A stretch of 64,000 nt of DNA from Beta vulgaris subsp. vulgaris (GCF_026745355.1 NC_079209.1:50860085-50924084); one strand, 5' to 3'. Shown: positions 8,615-20,763, counted from the stretch's first letter. The notes: generated by a model not told the origin, from the sequence alone. Numbers and translations: made by a program.

Positions 8615-11223
8615 TCACCACCGCCGGTGGGGGGTCTCGAGGCCCGAGAGGGGGAATGAACCACCACACTGGCTCATCATCTGGCTGTATGTCTCCATAG
8701 TGGCCCTCATCTGCGTCAGGTACTCATCATACACCCTGCGATCCTCCTCTCTCTCCTTTTGCCTGGCGATGCGTTCCTCTTCTATCACCTTCTGCATCCG
8801 CTCACGTTCTCTTTGCATCTCGGATCTCTCTTCCTCAAACTTCGCAGACAACTGAGAATACATGGAAGGAGTGAAACTGGAGGACGAACTACCTCCTCCC
8901 CTCGAAGACCTCCCAAAATAGAAGTCTGCACTCGTCCCCAAACCAGGAACCCACCCTTTCTTTCTGCCACCAACAGTCTCAAAGAAAATCTGGTTCGGGG
9001 CCTTGGTTTCACCTCTTTCTTCACATTGAGCAAGAGTTTTGTCATAACTTTCCTGCAAGAATGGATTAAGCAAGTTTAAGACACTTAACCAATCAATATG
9101 AGAAAAACTAAGCCATTTCGAGTCCTTTTTGGGTTTCATGTTCCTATAATCCTACCTCTATGTCTATTTCAAGTTCTTATTGCTTATGCAAGTCCTATAA
9201 TACTCATTTAAACTTTCTACTACTTGGTTGTATGATTCTAAGCAAGTTTAAGACACTTAGCCAATCAATATGAGAAAAACTAAGCCATTTCGAGCCTTTT
9301 TTGGGTTTCATGTTCCTATAATCCTACCTCTATGCCTATTCCAAGTTCTAATGGCTCATGCAAGTCCTAGAATACTCATTTAAACTTTCTACTACTTGGT
9401 TGTATGATTCTAAACAAGTTTAATACACTTAGCCAATGAAAATGATAGAAACTAAGCCATTTCGAGCCCTTTTTTGGGTTTCATGTTCCTATAATTCTAC
9501 ATCTATGTCTATTTCAAGTTCTTATTGCTTATGCAAGTCCTAGAATACTCATTTAAACTTTCTACTACTTGGTTGTATGATTCTAAGCAAGTTTAAGACA
9601 CTTAGTCAATCAATATGAGAAAAACTAAGCCATTATTCGAGCCTTTTTTGGGTTTCATGTTCCTATAATCCTACCTCTATGCATATTCCAAGTTCTAATG
9701 GCTCATGCAAGTCCTAGAATACTCATTTAAACTTTCTACTACTTGGTTGTATGATTCTAAGCAAGTTTAATACACGTAGCCAATGAAAATGAGAGAAACT
9801 AAGCCATTTCGAGCCCTTTTTTGGGTTTCATGTTCCTATAATCCTACATCTATGTCTATTTCAAGTTTAATGGCTCGTGCAAGTCCTAAAATACTTATTT
9901 AAACTTTTTACTACTTGGTTGTATGATTCTAAGCAAGTTTAATACACTTATCCAATGAAAATGAGATAAACTAAGCCATTTCGAGCCCTTTTTTGGGTTT
10001 CATGTTCCTATAATCCTACCTCTATGCCTATTCCAAGTTCTAATGGCTCATGCAAGTCCTAGAATACTCATTTAAACTTTCTACTACTTGGTTGTATGAT
10101 TTTAAGCAAGTTTAATACACTTAGCCAATGAAAATGATAGAAACTAAGCCATTTCGAGCCCTTTTTTGGGTTTCATGTTCCTATAATCCTACCTTTAAAC
10201 TTTCTACTACTTAGTTGTATGATTCTAAGCAAGTTTAAGACAGTTACCTTGATTTTTTGGACTTTGTCGTTGATCGGGACCTTCTTTCCAGACTCATCCC
10301 TCATGTGTGTGTCCATGAACAAGTCCACAGCGGAAGGCAGCATCCCTCCACGCTGTGCGGCCTACACGTTCAAAGACATTAATTAAATCAAGTTTTGTAT
10401 TAAATGTATTCAAACAAGTTACACTTACCAATCTCTTGGCGCGCTCTGCTGAAGAAATAGAACCCTGGACATGAGAAGGAGGTACGCTGCTGGTCAAGTC
10501 ACCTCCTCGCCGATTCTTGCTAGCCTTCTGAGATCGTGCTTTGAAATCCTTGTCTTGAGCATTCTTCATCATCTGCTCGTGAATGCTTAGAGACAACCAT
10601 GTCGGACAAACACCACCTTTCTTCTTTACTATCGAGTGGTGATTATCTTTCAATCGTTTGGTCATTTTCCTGTTGTATGTAGACCTCACTTGGGATTGAA
10701 GCTCCTCCCTCCATTTATATGAGCCCTACATGCATATAAGAAACCAATCACAAAGGGTTAGTTTACATATTATAAACTTAAGTATAAAGGGTTAGTTTAC
10801 ATATATAAGAAAACTAACACAACGAGTTAATATTTTTACATATTATAAACTTAACAAATATGATTTACCTTGAAAATAGAGAACCAAAGGTTTTTTGTAT
10901 GTCATCAACCTGCGAATAGTTCCTCCATGGATGATGGAAATGTTGCTTGAAGCATTTAGTCATGTTGCGAATGACTCCATTGTCTTCAAACCTGATAAAA
11001 AGCAATTAAAACCAAGTGAATAACACCAATAAAATCTATTAAAAGTAATAAAGTATTACGCTCATAATATAACTTACCAAAGTCCATTGGGATCCAACTC
11101 CTTTTTGTTGTCACCTACCCCAGCCTCATGATTATCTCGTCCCTCCAACTCGCCATCACGCTCAGGCTGAGGCTCACTACCCCCATCACGAGGACCACCT
11201 CCGGATCCGGTACCTGATGACAT
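8615..11223 (-). pseudogene. TNP1-like CACTA accessory protein gene (Transposase_24 type), five exons
   Basis: Five exons with consensus splice sites: 11223-11078, 10991-10869, 10725-10429, 10361-10248 and 9052-8615. Exon 1 is Gly/Glu rich. Exon 2 has FKQHFHHPWRNYSQV. Exon 3 begins GSYKWREELQSQVRSTYN. Exon 4 contains VDLFMDTHMRDESGKKV. Exon 5 has NQIFFETVGGRKKGWVPG, followed by a charged coiled coil (about residues 50-110 of that exon, MQRERERMQKVIEEERIA). These match the plant Ptta/En-Spm Transposase_24 family, thought to bind subterminal repeats. The exons total 1118 bp. Reading frames show one base missing in the A run near 10890 in exon 2. Otherwise every exon is open, so this gene decayed much less than its TNP2 partner. 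Confidence 0.75.
9068..10250. repeat. Minisatellite, period about 172 bp, inside intron 4 of the TNP1-like gene
   Basis: The unit begins AAGCAAGTTTAAGACACTTA and contains GGGTTTCATGTTCCTATAAT and CTACTACTTGGTTGTATGAT. Starts at 9068, 9240, 9412, 9585, 9759, 9931 and 10104 give periods of 172-174 bp. A shortened copy ends near 10250. The array fills the intron between exons 4 and 5 almost exactly from donor to acceptor. Confidence 0.92.
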
Positions 11224-11523
11224 CTGCAAAAGCTTGAAAGTAATCACATATTATAATCAATAAACTATGAAATTAATCATAAACAATTATAAAACCGTAG
11301 TACAAAATATTGAAAATCACATAATTAATCAATTTGGAAAAAGCTTCAAATTAAAAACATATTAAATGACTAAAACACATATAATAAAATAAATAATATG
11401 TCTTACACATAGAGGTCTGCACTAGCGATAAAATGACAAACATATTATCTTACAACAAAAGCGAACTACATAAGGTAACAAAATACACTAAACGTCATCA
11501 AACAAATCATCCTCGTCGTCATC

Positions 11524-14500
11524 TCTCGTCACTCAAATCACCAGCCTCGTCGCTGCTTTCATAATCACTTGGTTCTCCTTGTTCATTCGGCGCCTCAAAT
11601 TCCATGATCTCATCATTATTGTTGTCGTCACCAGCATCATAATCTGGTATCTCATCGGAGCACAAAGAACTGCAGCGGTATCAACTCTTTCCTCCTGGAG
11701 AACATCCAAATCAACCGGGGCATCAACTTCGGACCTTGCCTTCGTTTTAAACACAGCCCACCATTGCAGTTTATCCTCCTAAGACTGGGATACGGCGCGT
11801 AGTATACTTGGCTAACTTGGTACGACAATACAAACGGATCATATTTTGGGTATTTCTTGGTGTGATTGACTTCCACAAGTTTGTAACATTCATGAATGTT
11901 CATACCCTTGTCCGAGTCCATCCAATTGCACTTGAACAAAATTGTCTTATAAACAGCCAAATTACCATGGTACACCAGTTCAATAACCTCCTCCAAAATG
12001 CCAAAGTAATCAGCTCTATCAGCAGCTTGTACACATACACCATAGTTCATAGTTGACTTATTCTTGCCATATTCCTGTGTATGAAAGTTATATCCATTCA
12101 CAAAGAACTGATTCCACTTCTCACTTGTCTGGAAGGACCATAGCAAGAGCTCGAGTGACATCGTCACTTGTCATGGCACCAAGGACCTGATTTTAGGAAA
12201 GTTAGTTCATGAAGGAATCTCAATGGTTATAACAAATAATGTACGAAACTCACATTTGTCTTGAACCAACTAGGGAACTCGGCTTCGCATTTGCTCCACA
12301 CATCATCCTTAGCAATGTTCGGTCTTGAATTGACAATATAATCCTCGAATCGCCTTGAGTAAGTAATGTCACACACGTTAGGCAAAGGACAAGTAGAATA
12401 TAACACAATGGGTCTACAACTTCTCACGAAATTACCTTTCATAATCACTTAAGATGCCACTGTTTGCAAGTACGTAAAGATGTGCTCGATCGTACTCCTT
12501 GTCTTGCAACCATCGCAAACGTCCATCTGTTCCCGGTCGACCGCAGTCTTCCCTGAAAATCGGGGACACCAAGACCATGTGTGCTAGCGACATCAGGATT
12601 AACATTTCTTCCTAAGTCCCTTGATTTTGTGTCAACCCCGGGCTGAAAGTAGTTGGAGCAGAAGTTCGCTATCTCCTCAGTTACGTAGGCATTGCATATT
12701 GAACCTTCAACACGTGCTTTGTTTCCCACTTTACGTTTTAAATGGTTAAGCAACCTGTCCGTAAGGTGAGGATTAGCATTTTATGTATGAATTCAGTATT
12801 GTATGACACTTAAAACAAATTCAATTACCTTTCGAAAGGGTACATCCATCTATACTGGACGGGACCACCAACTTTTGCTTCATAAGGCAAGTGAACCGGC
12901 AAGTGCTCCATTGAATTAAAAAATGATGGAGGAAAGATTTTTTCCAACTTGCATAAGATCTCAGCGATGTTGTTCTCTAAGCGCTTCATCTCACTGACTT
13001 TGATTGTGGACGCACACAAGTCTCGAAAGAATTGACTTATTTCGGTTATCGCCTTCCAAACATGCAAAGGAAGCAATTCTTTTAGACCAACCGGCAACAG
13101 CCTCTCCATGAATACATGACAGTCATGGCTCTTCAATCCTTGCAATTTACTGCAACTAAGATCCACGCATCTACTCAAGTTCGATGCAAAGCCATCTGGA
13201 AACTTCAAATCACGTACCCACTCACAAAATACCTTTTTCTGAGCCTTGTCGAGTGTGTAAGGTGCTTTAGGCTTGGCCAAATTCCCCACACCATCATCAA
13301 CAAGCTCCAGTTCCCGCGTTTGCAAACATTAGCCATATCCTTTCTTGCACTAAGGGTGTCTGAAGTTTGACCCTTCACATCCATCACAGTGTTAATGAGT
13401 TGGTCGAAAAAATTCTTCTCAACATGCATGACATCTAAGTTGTGACGGATAATCAAATCTTTCCAATATGGAAGCTCCCACAAAATATTCTGTTTCAACC
13501 AACCTTTTTTATCCTTCTTCAATCGGTTCAGCGCCTCGGACCATCAATTGCTTTAGGTAAGTCCTTCACGCACTGCCAAGTTCCTCTCCAGACATTATGT
13601 GAGGAGCTACGCCATTCTCAACCTTATTCTTACAAAAAGCAGTCTTATTCCTTCGAAATGGGTGGTCAGAATGAAGAAATTGTCGATGACAATCGAACCA
13701 TGTCACTTTACCCCCATGTTCAAGCCAGAATGCTTGCTTTTCTCCATGCAATAAGGACATGCCTTCTTTCCAGCAGTAGACCATCCGGACAATACCTACG
13801 CAGGAAAGTCACTAATTGTCCAAAGCAACGATGCTCGAAGGTTGAAATTTTGCTTCCTTGAAACATCATAGGTCGTAGCCCCAATATGCCACAACTGCTT
13901 CAACTCTTCAACTAGAGGCTGCATAAACACCTCCAAGTTTCCTTTGGGATTTTTAGGTCCCGGAACGAGCAAAGAAAGAAACATGAATGGTTTCTTCATG
14001 CACATGGATGGAGGCAAATTGTATGGTGTGAGGATAACTGGCCAGCATGAATATTGCCCTCCAAACTTACCATATGGAGAAAATTCGTCGGTGCACAGCC
14101 CGAGTCTAACATTTCGAGCCTCGGCGGCGAAATCGGGAAAGGTTCTATCAAAGTGTTTCCATGCTTCCTGTCACTTGGATGTGCTAAGGTACCCTGCATT
14201 CGAGGATTGTCGGCATGCCATGTCATTTTCTCAGAGATATTCTTAGTTGCAAACAACCTCTGCAACCTCGGTGTGATTGGAAAGTACATTAACACTTTTG
14301 CAGGAATAAGTTTGCGCTTAGAAGTTTTCTTGCACCGATCACTACCGCATACACTACATTTATCTAAGTGAGCATCGCCCTTCCAAAACAACATACAACC
14401 TTTAGGACATGCATGTATCCTCTCATGAGGAAGCTCCAAACCCTTTAGAACTTTCTTTGTGTCGTAGAAAGTTCTTCCCATGTTGTTGTTCTGGGGTATC

Positions 14501-15042
14501 ACCTCATTCAATAAACTAAGAAACCATCAACACACTGTGTGGTAGGTTATACTCACACTTTAAACTTATGATTCTAGAACATCTCCGCACGGACATCTTG
14601 CTCCCTTCATACAAGGGATTCTCGGCCGCCTTAAGAAGGTCAAAAAACTTCTTTGCTTCACCATTTGGTTCTTCTTCAACTGAGTTTGAACCGGCAAGCA
14701 TGGCATGATCTTCAGTATTCCCTAAAGCATCCACAACCATATCCAATATGGATTTGACTAAGCAGAAGATGAGGAGGACCCCGTAGCACGTTCACCATGA
14801 CATAACCACTCAAAGTAATTCGGTTTAAAACCCTTACTGTACAAATTTACTTTGACCGTGTCCACATCCAAATAACGCAAGTTATTACACCTCATGCATG
14901 GACATTTTATCTTATCACGTCATTTAAATGAGGATGTTGTAAACAAAACTCAATGAACTTATCAACTCCTTTCACATACTCAGTTCTAAGGGCACGCCCA
15001 TCAAGTCTTTCATACATCCAGCTACGTTCCTTCCTTTTCATA
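11524..15042 (-). pseudogene. TNP2-like CACTA transposase
   Basis: Domains in order on the minus strand: the transposase-associated N-terminus (ERSWMYERLDGRALRTEYV) from the ATG at 15042; the Transposase_21/TNP2 core (KKVLKGLELPHERIHACPKG at about 14440, then MYFPITPRLQRLFATK, CMKKPFMFLSLLVPGPKNPK, LDVMHVEKNFFDQLIN); a DUF4218-like domain (FPPSFFNSMEHLPVHLPYEA at about 12900); and a DUF4216-like domain (VYKTILFKCNWMDSDKGMNI at about 11950) with an acidic tail. Frames break repeatedly, for example near 14915, 14760, 14530, 14190, 13785, 13325 and 12560. The gene encoded the DDE-type transposase of the inner element and is dead. Confidence 0.88.
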
Positions 15043-16080
15043 ATTTAAAACTCTACATACAACTAGCAAGTATCAATTCACTATATTCACTACTTGTTAA
15101 TGGAAGTACGTAAGATATGTAGTGGACAAATAGTAGATAATTTATGAATAATTAAGAATTACTAAACAAATCCAAAAGATTAACAACACTATATAATAGA
15201 TAAATTCACAAATATATAGTGCACAATATACTAAATATACACTAAGTTTATTATACTAAACAATCAATTCAATTCGATACAACTAAATATAAGTGTAATA
15301 AATTAATCACTCAATTTATCTAAAGCATGTAACATTAATAACATTATTACTAATTATTATGAATAAATTAAACAAGTTGATGAACAACACCAATACTAAA
15401 CATGTTCTTTTATAAGAACACTTAACATATTCAATTATCAACAACAACACTTAACATATTTAATTATCAACAACAACAACACTTAACATGTTCAATTATC
15501 AACAACAAATTCACTAAACAACAACAACAATACAATTAAAACAACAACAAATTCACTAAACAACAAACAATACAATTAAAAACAACAACAAATTCATTAA
15601 ACAACACAATACAATTAAAAACAACAACAATCATCACACACAACAACAACAACTATCAACAACAACTATACATCAAAAATACCCAAAACCCTAATTAACA
15701 ACAAGAAATTCAAACCAAAAATCAACAAAATTAAAGTATAAATTCATACCTTAAACAACTGTAGAAGGGAGAGAAAAGGAGGTGGCGGCTCGGCGGCGGC
15801 TCGGCGGCGGCTCGGCGGCGGCAAATCAGCCCTAGAAGAGAGAGCTGCGGCGCTACGTGAAGAGAGAGCCACGCGAAGAGAGAGAGAAATCAGCGGCAGG
15901 GGTACGATTGTCCGGCGGCAAAGTCGCGAGTCGCCGACAAAGTCGCGAGTCGCCGGCGAAGAGAGAGAGAAAGCAGTGGCCGGCGAAAATGAAAGAGAGA
16001 GAGAAAGCAGTTTTCGTAGATTTGAAAAGTGCGGTCGACAATTTCTGGGGAGGGGTCGATGAGTGTTTGGTATATCCGCC
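15043..16080 (-). promoter_or_regulatory. 5' leader of the inner CACTA transposase gene
   Basis: Upstream of the TNP2-like ATG (minus strand) lies an AT-rich stretch with AACAACAA repeats (15400-15660), then a likely 5' intron donor (TTTAAG/GTATGAAT near 15750). A GC-rich exon-like region follows with GGCGGCTC repeats (15780-15830) and GAGAGA runs. This looks like promoter plus an untranslated first exon and intron. A TATA box was not located with confidence. Confidence 0.45.
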
Positions 16081-16082
16081 CA

Positions 16083-16312
16083 AATAGCGTCCGCCTATGG
16101 ACTTTACCGTCCGCCTGACGGACGCTATTTTACGTCTGGCATAAAATCAGATGCTGACTGGACGTGGCGGACACTATTTTGCGTCTGCAGAAAAATCGGA
16201 CGCTAGATCCGACGCTATTTACCGTCTGACTGTATTTCGGACGCTATTTTCGCGGATATCGTCTGTTTTGTTAGACGGACGCGAAGGTCAGACGCTAAAG
16301 ACGCGGATTCTT
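16083..16312. repeat. Right subterminal repeats of the inner CACTA element
   Basis: Direct and inverted copies of GCGTCCG or GACGCTATTT, matching the left subterminal array in type but more diverged. Confidence 0.75.
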
Positions 16313-16912
16313 ATTGTGTTTCGAGAGAGAGGGAGACGACCGGAGTTTCGAGAGAGGGAGAAATAAGGGAGAGGGAAGAGAGAGAGCGGCTGGGAGTGTT
16401 TTTTTAGGGTTTACCCAAGAGAGAGGGATATATGAGAAGGAGAGAGGCGTCCCACTTAACTTATATTTAGGGTTTTATTTTTTTTTGTTAGATATATTGC
16501 TGCGGTTTCTGACAAACCGCAACAATATATAAAATATTAATTTTTTAAAATATTGTTGCGGTTTTTATTAGAAACCGCAGCAATATATCTGATCAAATGT
16601 CAACTTTTTTTCAAACTTTTTTCCGTTGAAACAATATTGCTGCGGTTTCTGTCGAGATCCGCAGCAATATGGTTATTTTATATTTTATCTTTTCTTTTAA
16701 CGTGATATATTGCTGCGTATGGGTAAAACCGCAGCAATATCACCGCATCAATAAGCAATAATTCTACTAGTGATTGCGAGAGATAAAAGAAACCCTAACT
16801 TACAATACATATGAATTGCACAATTGACAGAGAAATAAATTAGATGGAATCAAACCTTGAAGAACCAGATCTCTGAAAAATTTCTTAAATTTATAACAAT
16901 TTCTGAGTGAAT

Positions 16913-16966
<54 letters not shown>
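16913..16966. repeat. (GA)n microsatellite
   Basis: A pure GA tract lies in the right TIR region of the MULE. The left arm has a shorter CT counterpart at about 6275-6296, so the repeat expanded on one side only. Confidence 0.95.
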
Positions 16967-16968
<2 letters not shown>

Positions 16969-17225
16969 GAGTTCCTGAGGGAATCAGTTTATAGAAGATG
17001 AGGGAGGGAAAAGGGTTTCCAAGTGAATAAAATTGGAGGGAAATGTGAGTAAATTGGGTTAAGTAAGAAGTCAATGCCGGAAAACATGAGTCAACACCGG
17101 AATGACATCATGTGGTTGCTTTTGACAAAAAAAACTTGTTTAAGGTTGTTCTTGGCAAAAAAAAATTTAAAAGGTTATTTCTGACAAAATCTTCCTTTTA
17201 AAATATTGTTTCAGACAAATTTCGC

Positions 17226-17552
17226 TTACTGAAATGGTGTTTAGCCAAATAGGAAAAATAAGAGTCAGTTCCTCAATAGCTTTACTTTCTCGGTTTGCAA
17301 AATAAAGGCCAACCAAACCCATTTTTTTCTCTCTCTCCCGTTCTTTCAATAAAGAAAAGTTATTTCCTCAATAGCTGTTGTTTGTCGTTGTATGTTGTTG
17401 CTGCTTATGCTATAATTCAATTAGGTTGATGCGGTTATCAAATCCAGCCTTCCTTTCTATTTTTCCTGTTTACTAAATCCAATAAGCTAGGTATGAAAAG
17501 TTATTTGGAGTTATGCTCTTAGTTAAATCTCAATTTGGTATTATTTTGCAAA
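17226..17552. other. Spacer, nothing recognised
   Basis: Non-coding AT-rich sequence between the MULE and a LINE-like insertion. No feature seen. Confidence 0.6.
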
Positions 17553-17560
17553 GCAGACAG

Positions 17561-18175
17561 CTTTTTTTTTTTAAAAGTAACATTAATTCATTGATTCAAA
17601 GTCATACGACATCTACAATAAAAGTCAAAACTAAAGAAATACATATCAAATGAAATAAATACAATTCTAATATGATAAAACCACGATCGTTGAGTAGTTC
17701 TAACACTTCTGAAAACCCTTGTCTTTCACATCGCTGTCTGATGCAGCCTTCTGCAAGGGGGTCTATCGATCTTTTGTGTTTTTGAAGTAGAACCGGATTT
17801 AATTCAAGTGATTGTAAACGAAGTCTTGACATCTGTTGCAACTCTGCACAAATTTCGATCAATAAATCAGCATCTTGAAATACACAAAAACCCAAAAACA
17901 AATTCTCTAAACTCTCACATGGAGAGAGATAAAACCCAACATATAGGTAGACCTAACCTAATAGATGGGTAGAAAAACTCTCCATTAGAGAGAGACTAGG
18001 ATTTATTGAAAACATAAACATAAAAAACTAGTAATAAAACGAGAAAAGGGGCTTACCACCTCCCAAAAAGGTGGTGGTAGCCCCTAGGTTGAAAACTTGG
18101 GTTTTGTGGGAGAGGAGAGAGAAGAGAGAAAAAGGAGGAGAGAGAAGGAAAGAGTTTACCTAATGTAAGCTAGGT
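17561..18175 (-). mobile_element. LINE-like retroposon with poly(A) tail
   Basis: Read on the minus strand, the element ends in an A run (positions 17572-17562). An 8-bp duplication GCAGACAG flanks it (17553-17560 and 18176-18183). The 5' part holds a long CT-rich leader, then a hairpin-like GGGGCTACCACCACCTTTTT / GGGAGGTGGTAAGCCCC. The 3' part has a 99-codon open frame (about 17901-17602) with no domain I recognise. A 5' leader and a 3' tail within 615 bp suggest an internally deleted LINE or a retroposed transcript. Confidence 0.6.
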
Positions 18176-18183
18176 GCAGACAG

Positions 18184-18690
18184 TTTATACTACTAGAATC
18201 ATATTGTTCATAGAGAATTTGTTGATGGTAACTTTGTCTTTTGTAATTTCTAATTTTGAATTAGTTATTTAGATTCCTTTCTGATCGTGAAGGATACATT
18301 AAGGGATTTTGCCTAGCTTGTTATGGATGAGTTAGTATCTGTTGCTAGAATTGTTCCTGAGTTTGGTTTGAGAATGATTATAGATCATAGTCGTAAAGGA
18401 TCTCTAAATTGAGAATTGGTTATGATAATGTTTTCTAGTTTAGGTTAGTTTTACAGTGGTTATTGATTACTGTTATTATCGGAGGATGATTATGTAGTGG
18501 AGGAGATTGTATTGTTGAAATTCGGATTGCATTTCAGGTAACTTTATGTTCAGAAAAATAATTTACTTATGCTCATGTGTGTGGATCTCATTATTCTGTT
18601 TTTTAGAAAACGTTCGTAGTATGGCCATAGTTATGAATGTAATGTTATGAGTTGATTCTAGAAATTTTATTCAATGAATATGAATACGCA
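18184..18690. other. Spacer, nothing recognised
   Basis: AT-rich non-coding DNA. No open frame, repeat or splice pattern that I would defend. Confidence 0.6.
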
Positions 18691-18693
18691 AAG

Positions 18694-20302
18694 CACTAGT
18701 AGAAAAAGGTCAATTTGCATCGGCCCATTTGCGTCGCACAAACACGGAAACGATGCAAATATACTATTTGCGTCGCATGTAACAATGAATCGACGCATAT
18801 ATAAGACGAACTATGTGCGTCGTATCTAAATATTGTGCGACGCAAATCATCTATGTGCGTCGCATGAAGGTTATGGTGCGATGCACAAAACAAAGTAATC
18901 TGCGTCGGACCCCTTAGCCCATCCGACGCAAATCAGCCCAAAAGCCCAATTTATTTCTAACCCCATAACCAGCGCCTCTCTATTAACATCTCAAACCCTA
19001 AAGCTTCTCAAAACCACCCGCCTCCCTTTCGTCCCTCTCAACCCGCCTCCCTCTCTTTCTCTCTCACTTTCGTCCCTCTCAACCCGCCTCCCTCTCTTTC
19101 TCTCTCACTTTCGTCCCTCAAACGCATCAGGAAGTCCCTCTCTTTGTCTCTCACTTTCGTCCCTCTTCTTCACGTCGAAAAAATCATTTTCTCTTCAACA
19201 TCTGCTTCAGTTTGCATCAACCGACGATCGAATCTTCGACGCCATGACCTTCAGTGAGCAATCTTCAGCGTCGACGACACCAACAACAGCAACAACACTT
19301 CGAACAACGAACGAATCTTAAGCGAACGAACGAATCTTCAGGTAACTTATTTTTTTTCTTTTTCTTTTCCTTGTTTTTATTCGCCTGTTTTAATTTTTCG
19401 TAATTTGTCATTTTTTTCAGAATTCAGATCTTGTTTGAAGACCTCGTTTTTTCATCCTAAAATCTCCAGGTAACTTTTTTTTTTGTTCTTGTTATTCGCC
19501 TGTTTTAATTTTTCGCAATTTGTCATTTTTTCAGATCTTGTTTGAAGATCTTCGTTTTTTTAATTTTCGTGAATTCCAGATGTGTTCGAAGTATAACAAC
19601 GAGAAGGAAGGTCAAGATGTGAAGGAAGCTCCAACATTTTTTTTACTATTATTGATAGATTTGTTTTTATGAATTATTGTAATATATATGTTCTAAAATT
19701 CGAAGCATTTTCGTTTTTATTTTTCCAGATCTGGTCGAATTTTTGTACAGTATTGTTATTAGTTTTATTTGATTTTCAATCCTCTATCTCTACACATTCA
19801 TTGTCCAAATCTTGAGGCTGTTGATTTTCAATCCTCTATCTCTTACATCTCCATAGTCCATTGCCTTTGTAGTTTGTATTGTTATTAGTTTTTTTGTACA
19901 GTATTCATTTCCTTTTTAATTACTGCATTCGTTATTGCTGATTCAGGATGGAATTTGTGTAGAATTTCCTGCATTTGTTAGTTTTTTTTAATTAAAAAAA
20001 AAATTTTAAAAAAAAAATTGCAATTTGCGTCGCACGTGGCCCAAGGTGCGACGCAAATTACTCATCGCACCTAGGCATGTGCGACAAAAATTACCCTTTG
20101 AGCTTGGTGATTTGGGCTGGCAAGATCCACTTGCGTCGCACCGTATACAGGTGCGACGCAAATAGGTGAACCATCTGCGTCGTTTCCGCATACGACACAG
20201 ATCGTTTCTGAGTCAATTGCGTCGAGGGATTTGGCCTCGCACTAAAGTCCGACGCAAATAGGCGCCTCACATCCGACGCAAATTGCCTTTTCTGTACTAG
20301 TG
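18694..20302. mobile_element. Non-autonomous CACTA element
   Basis: The ends CACTAGTAGAAAAAGGTCAA and, inverted, CACTAGTACAGAAAAGGCAA match. The 3-bp duplication AAG lies at 18691-18693 and 20303-20305. Subterminal copies of TTTGCGTCGCA occur in both orientations at 18715-18930 and 20030-20290. The 1.1 kb interior has CT-rich direct repeats (CCCTCTCAACCCGCCTCC at about 19033 and 19077), an AT-rich section and no transposase. Confidence 0.88.
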
Positions 20303-20305
20303 AAG

Positions 20306-20763
20306 GTTTTGTTGGCTTAGTTTATGAACTGAAGATAGAAAGTGGGAAAGGTATGGGTGGAGGAAAGTTACTTCTTTTGACCTGATATGGTTGGCTATGC
20401 CTCATGACGAACCTTGGGGTAATGTAGTAATGTTGGGCTCCATAACAAACCTTGGAGGCAGCGTTTGTCCACATCTCATACTTGCCACTGATTTGTTTAA
20501 GAGAATGAATTATTCTGTAATGGAAAGGCCGGAAATGATTTGATAAAAAAAATGTTTCTAACGGACTGAAGTAAAGGTTACGAGTTTTTCACTCATTTTG
20601 GAATTCTGTTTGTTTTGTTTTTCTTCTCTGAATTTACAGGTTTGGTATTAAGAGTTGGGAATCAGAAGTGAAGCAAGAATAAGGTTTTGTTTTGTTAAGG
20701 ACTGAGTTTGTATTTTAGATAGCTGATTGAGAATTGTTATTTATATTTCATTGTATATAATAT
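20306..20763. other. Spacer, nothing recognised
   Basis: Non-coding sequence between the CACTA element and a solo LTR. No feature seen. Confidence 0.6.

Larger units (their letters stand above)
7909..16318 (-). mobile_element. Inner CACTA (En/Spm) element, formerly autonomous
   Basis: The left end is CACAACAAGAATGTTAG and the inverted right end is CACAATAAGAATCCGCG, so the TIR core is CACAAYAAGAAT. A 3-bp duplication TTT flanks it (7906-7908 and 16319-16321). Subterminal repeats containing TAGCGTCCG occur at both ends. Inside, on the minus strand, lie a 5' leader (about 16.0-15.05 kb), a TNP2-like transposase gene (15042-11524) and a TNP1-like gene (11223-8615). The 8.4 kb length and gene order are typical of plant CACTA elements. 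Both genes carry reading-frame damage. Confidence 0.9.
6667..16772. mobile_element. Outer CACTA element (non-autonomous), interrupted
   Basis: The ends begin CACTAGTAGAATAAATGC on the left and, inverted, CACTAGTAGAATTATTGC on the right. The 3-bp duplication ATT lies at 6664-6666 and 16773-16775. Many subterminal copies of ATTGCTGCGGTTT, in both orientations, occur at 6690-6905 and 16490-16755, as is usual for CACTA transposase binding. With the inner element removed, about 1.7 kb remains. This is A-rich repeats plus GAGACGACCGGAG repeats, with no transposase. It lies in the intron of the MULE-borne GRF gene. Confidence 0.85.
6017..17225. mobile_element. MULE with long TIRs, hosting two nested CACTA elements
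   Basis: The left arm (6017 to about 6330, starting GAGAAATTTGTCAGAAAC) and the right arm (about 16905-17225, inverted) match over roughly 300 bp. Shared words include AAGCAACCACATGATGTCAT, GTTGACTTCTTACTTAACCC and CTCCAATTTTATTCACTTG. A 9-bp target duplication flanks it: TTACTTAAA at 6008-6016 and TTACTGAAA at 17226-17234 (one mismatch). Long TIRs plus a 9-bp duplication define Mutator-like elements. Without the CACTA insertion at 6667-16772 the element is only about 1.1 kb. It encodes no transposase but carries a GRF zinc-finger gene, so it is a Pack-MULE candidate. Confidence 0.82.

Noticed and set aside
9068..10250. CRISPR-like array
   Set aside because: The whole 172-bp unit repeats without unique spacers, and it is intronic plant DNA.
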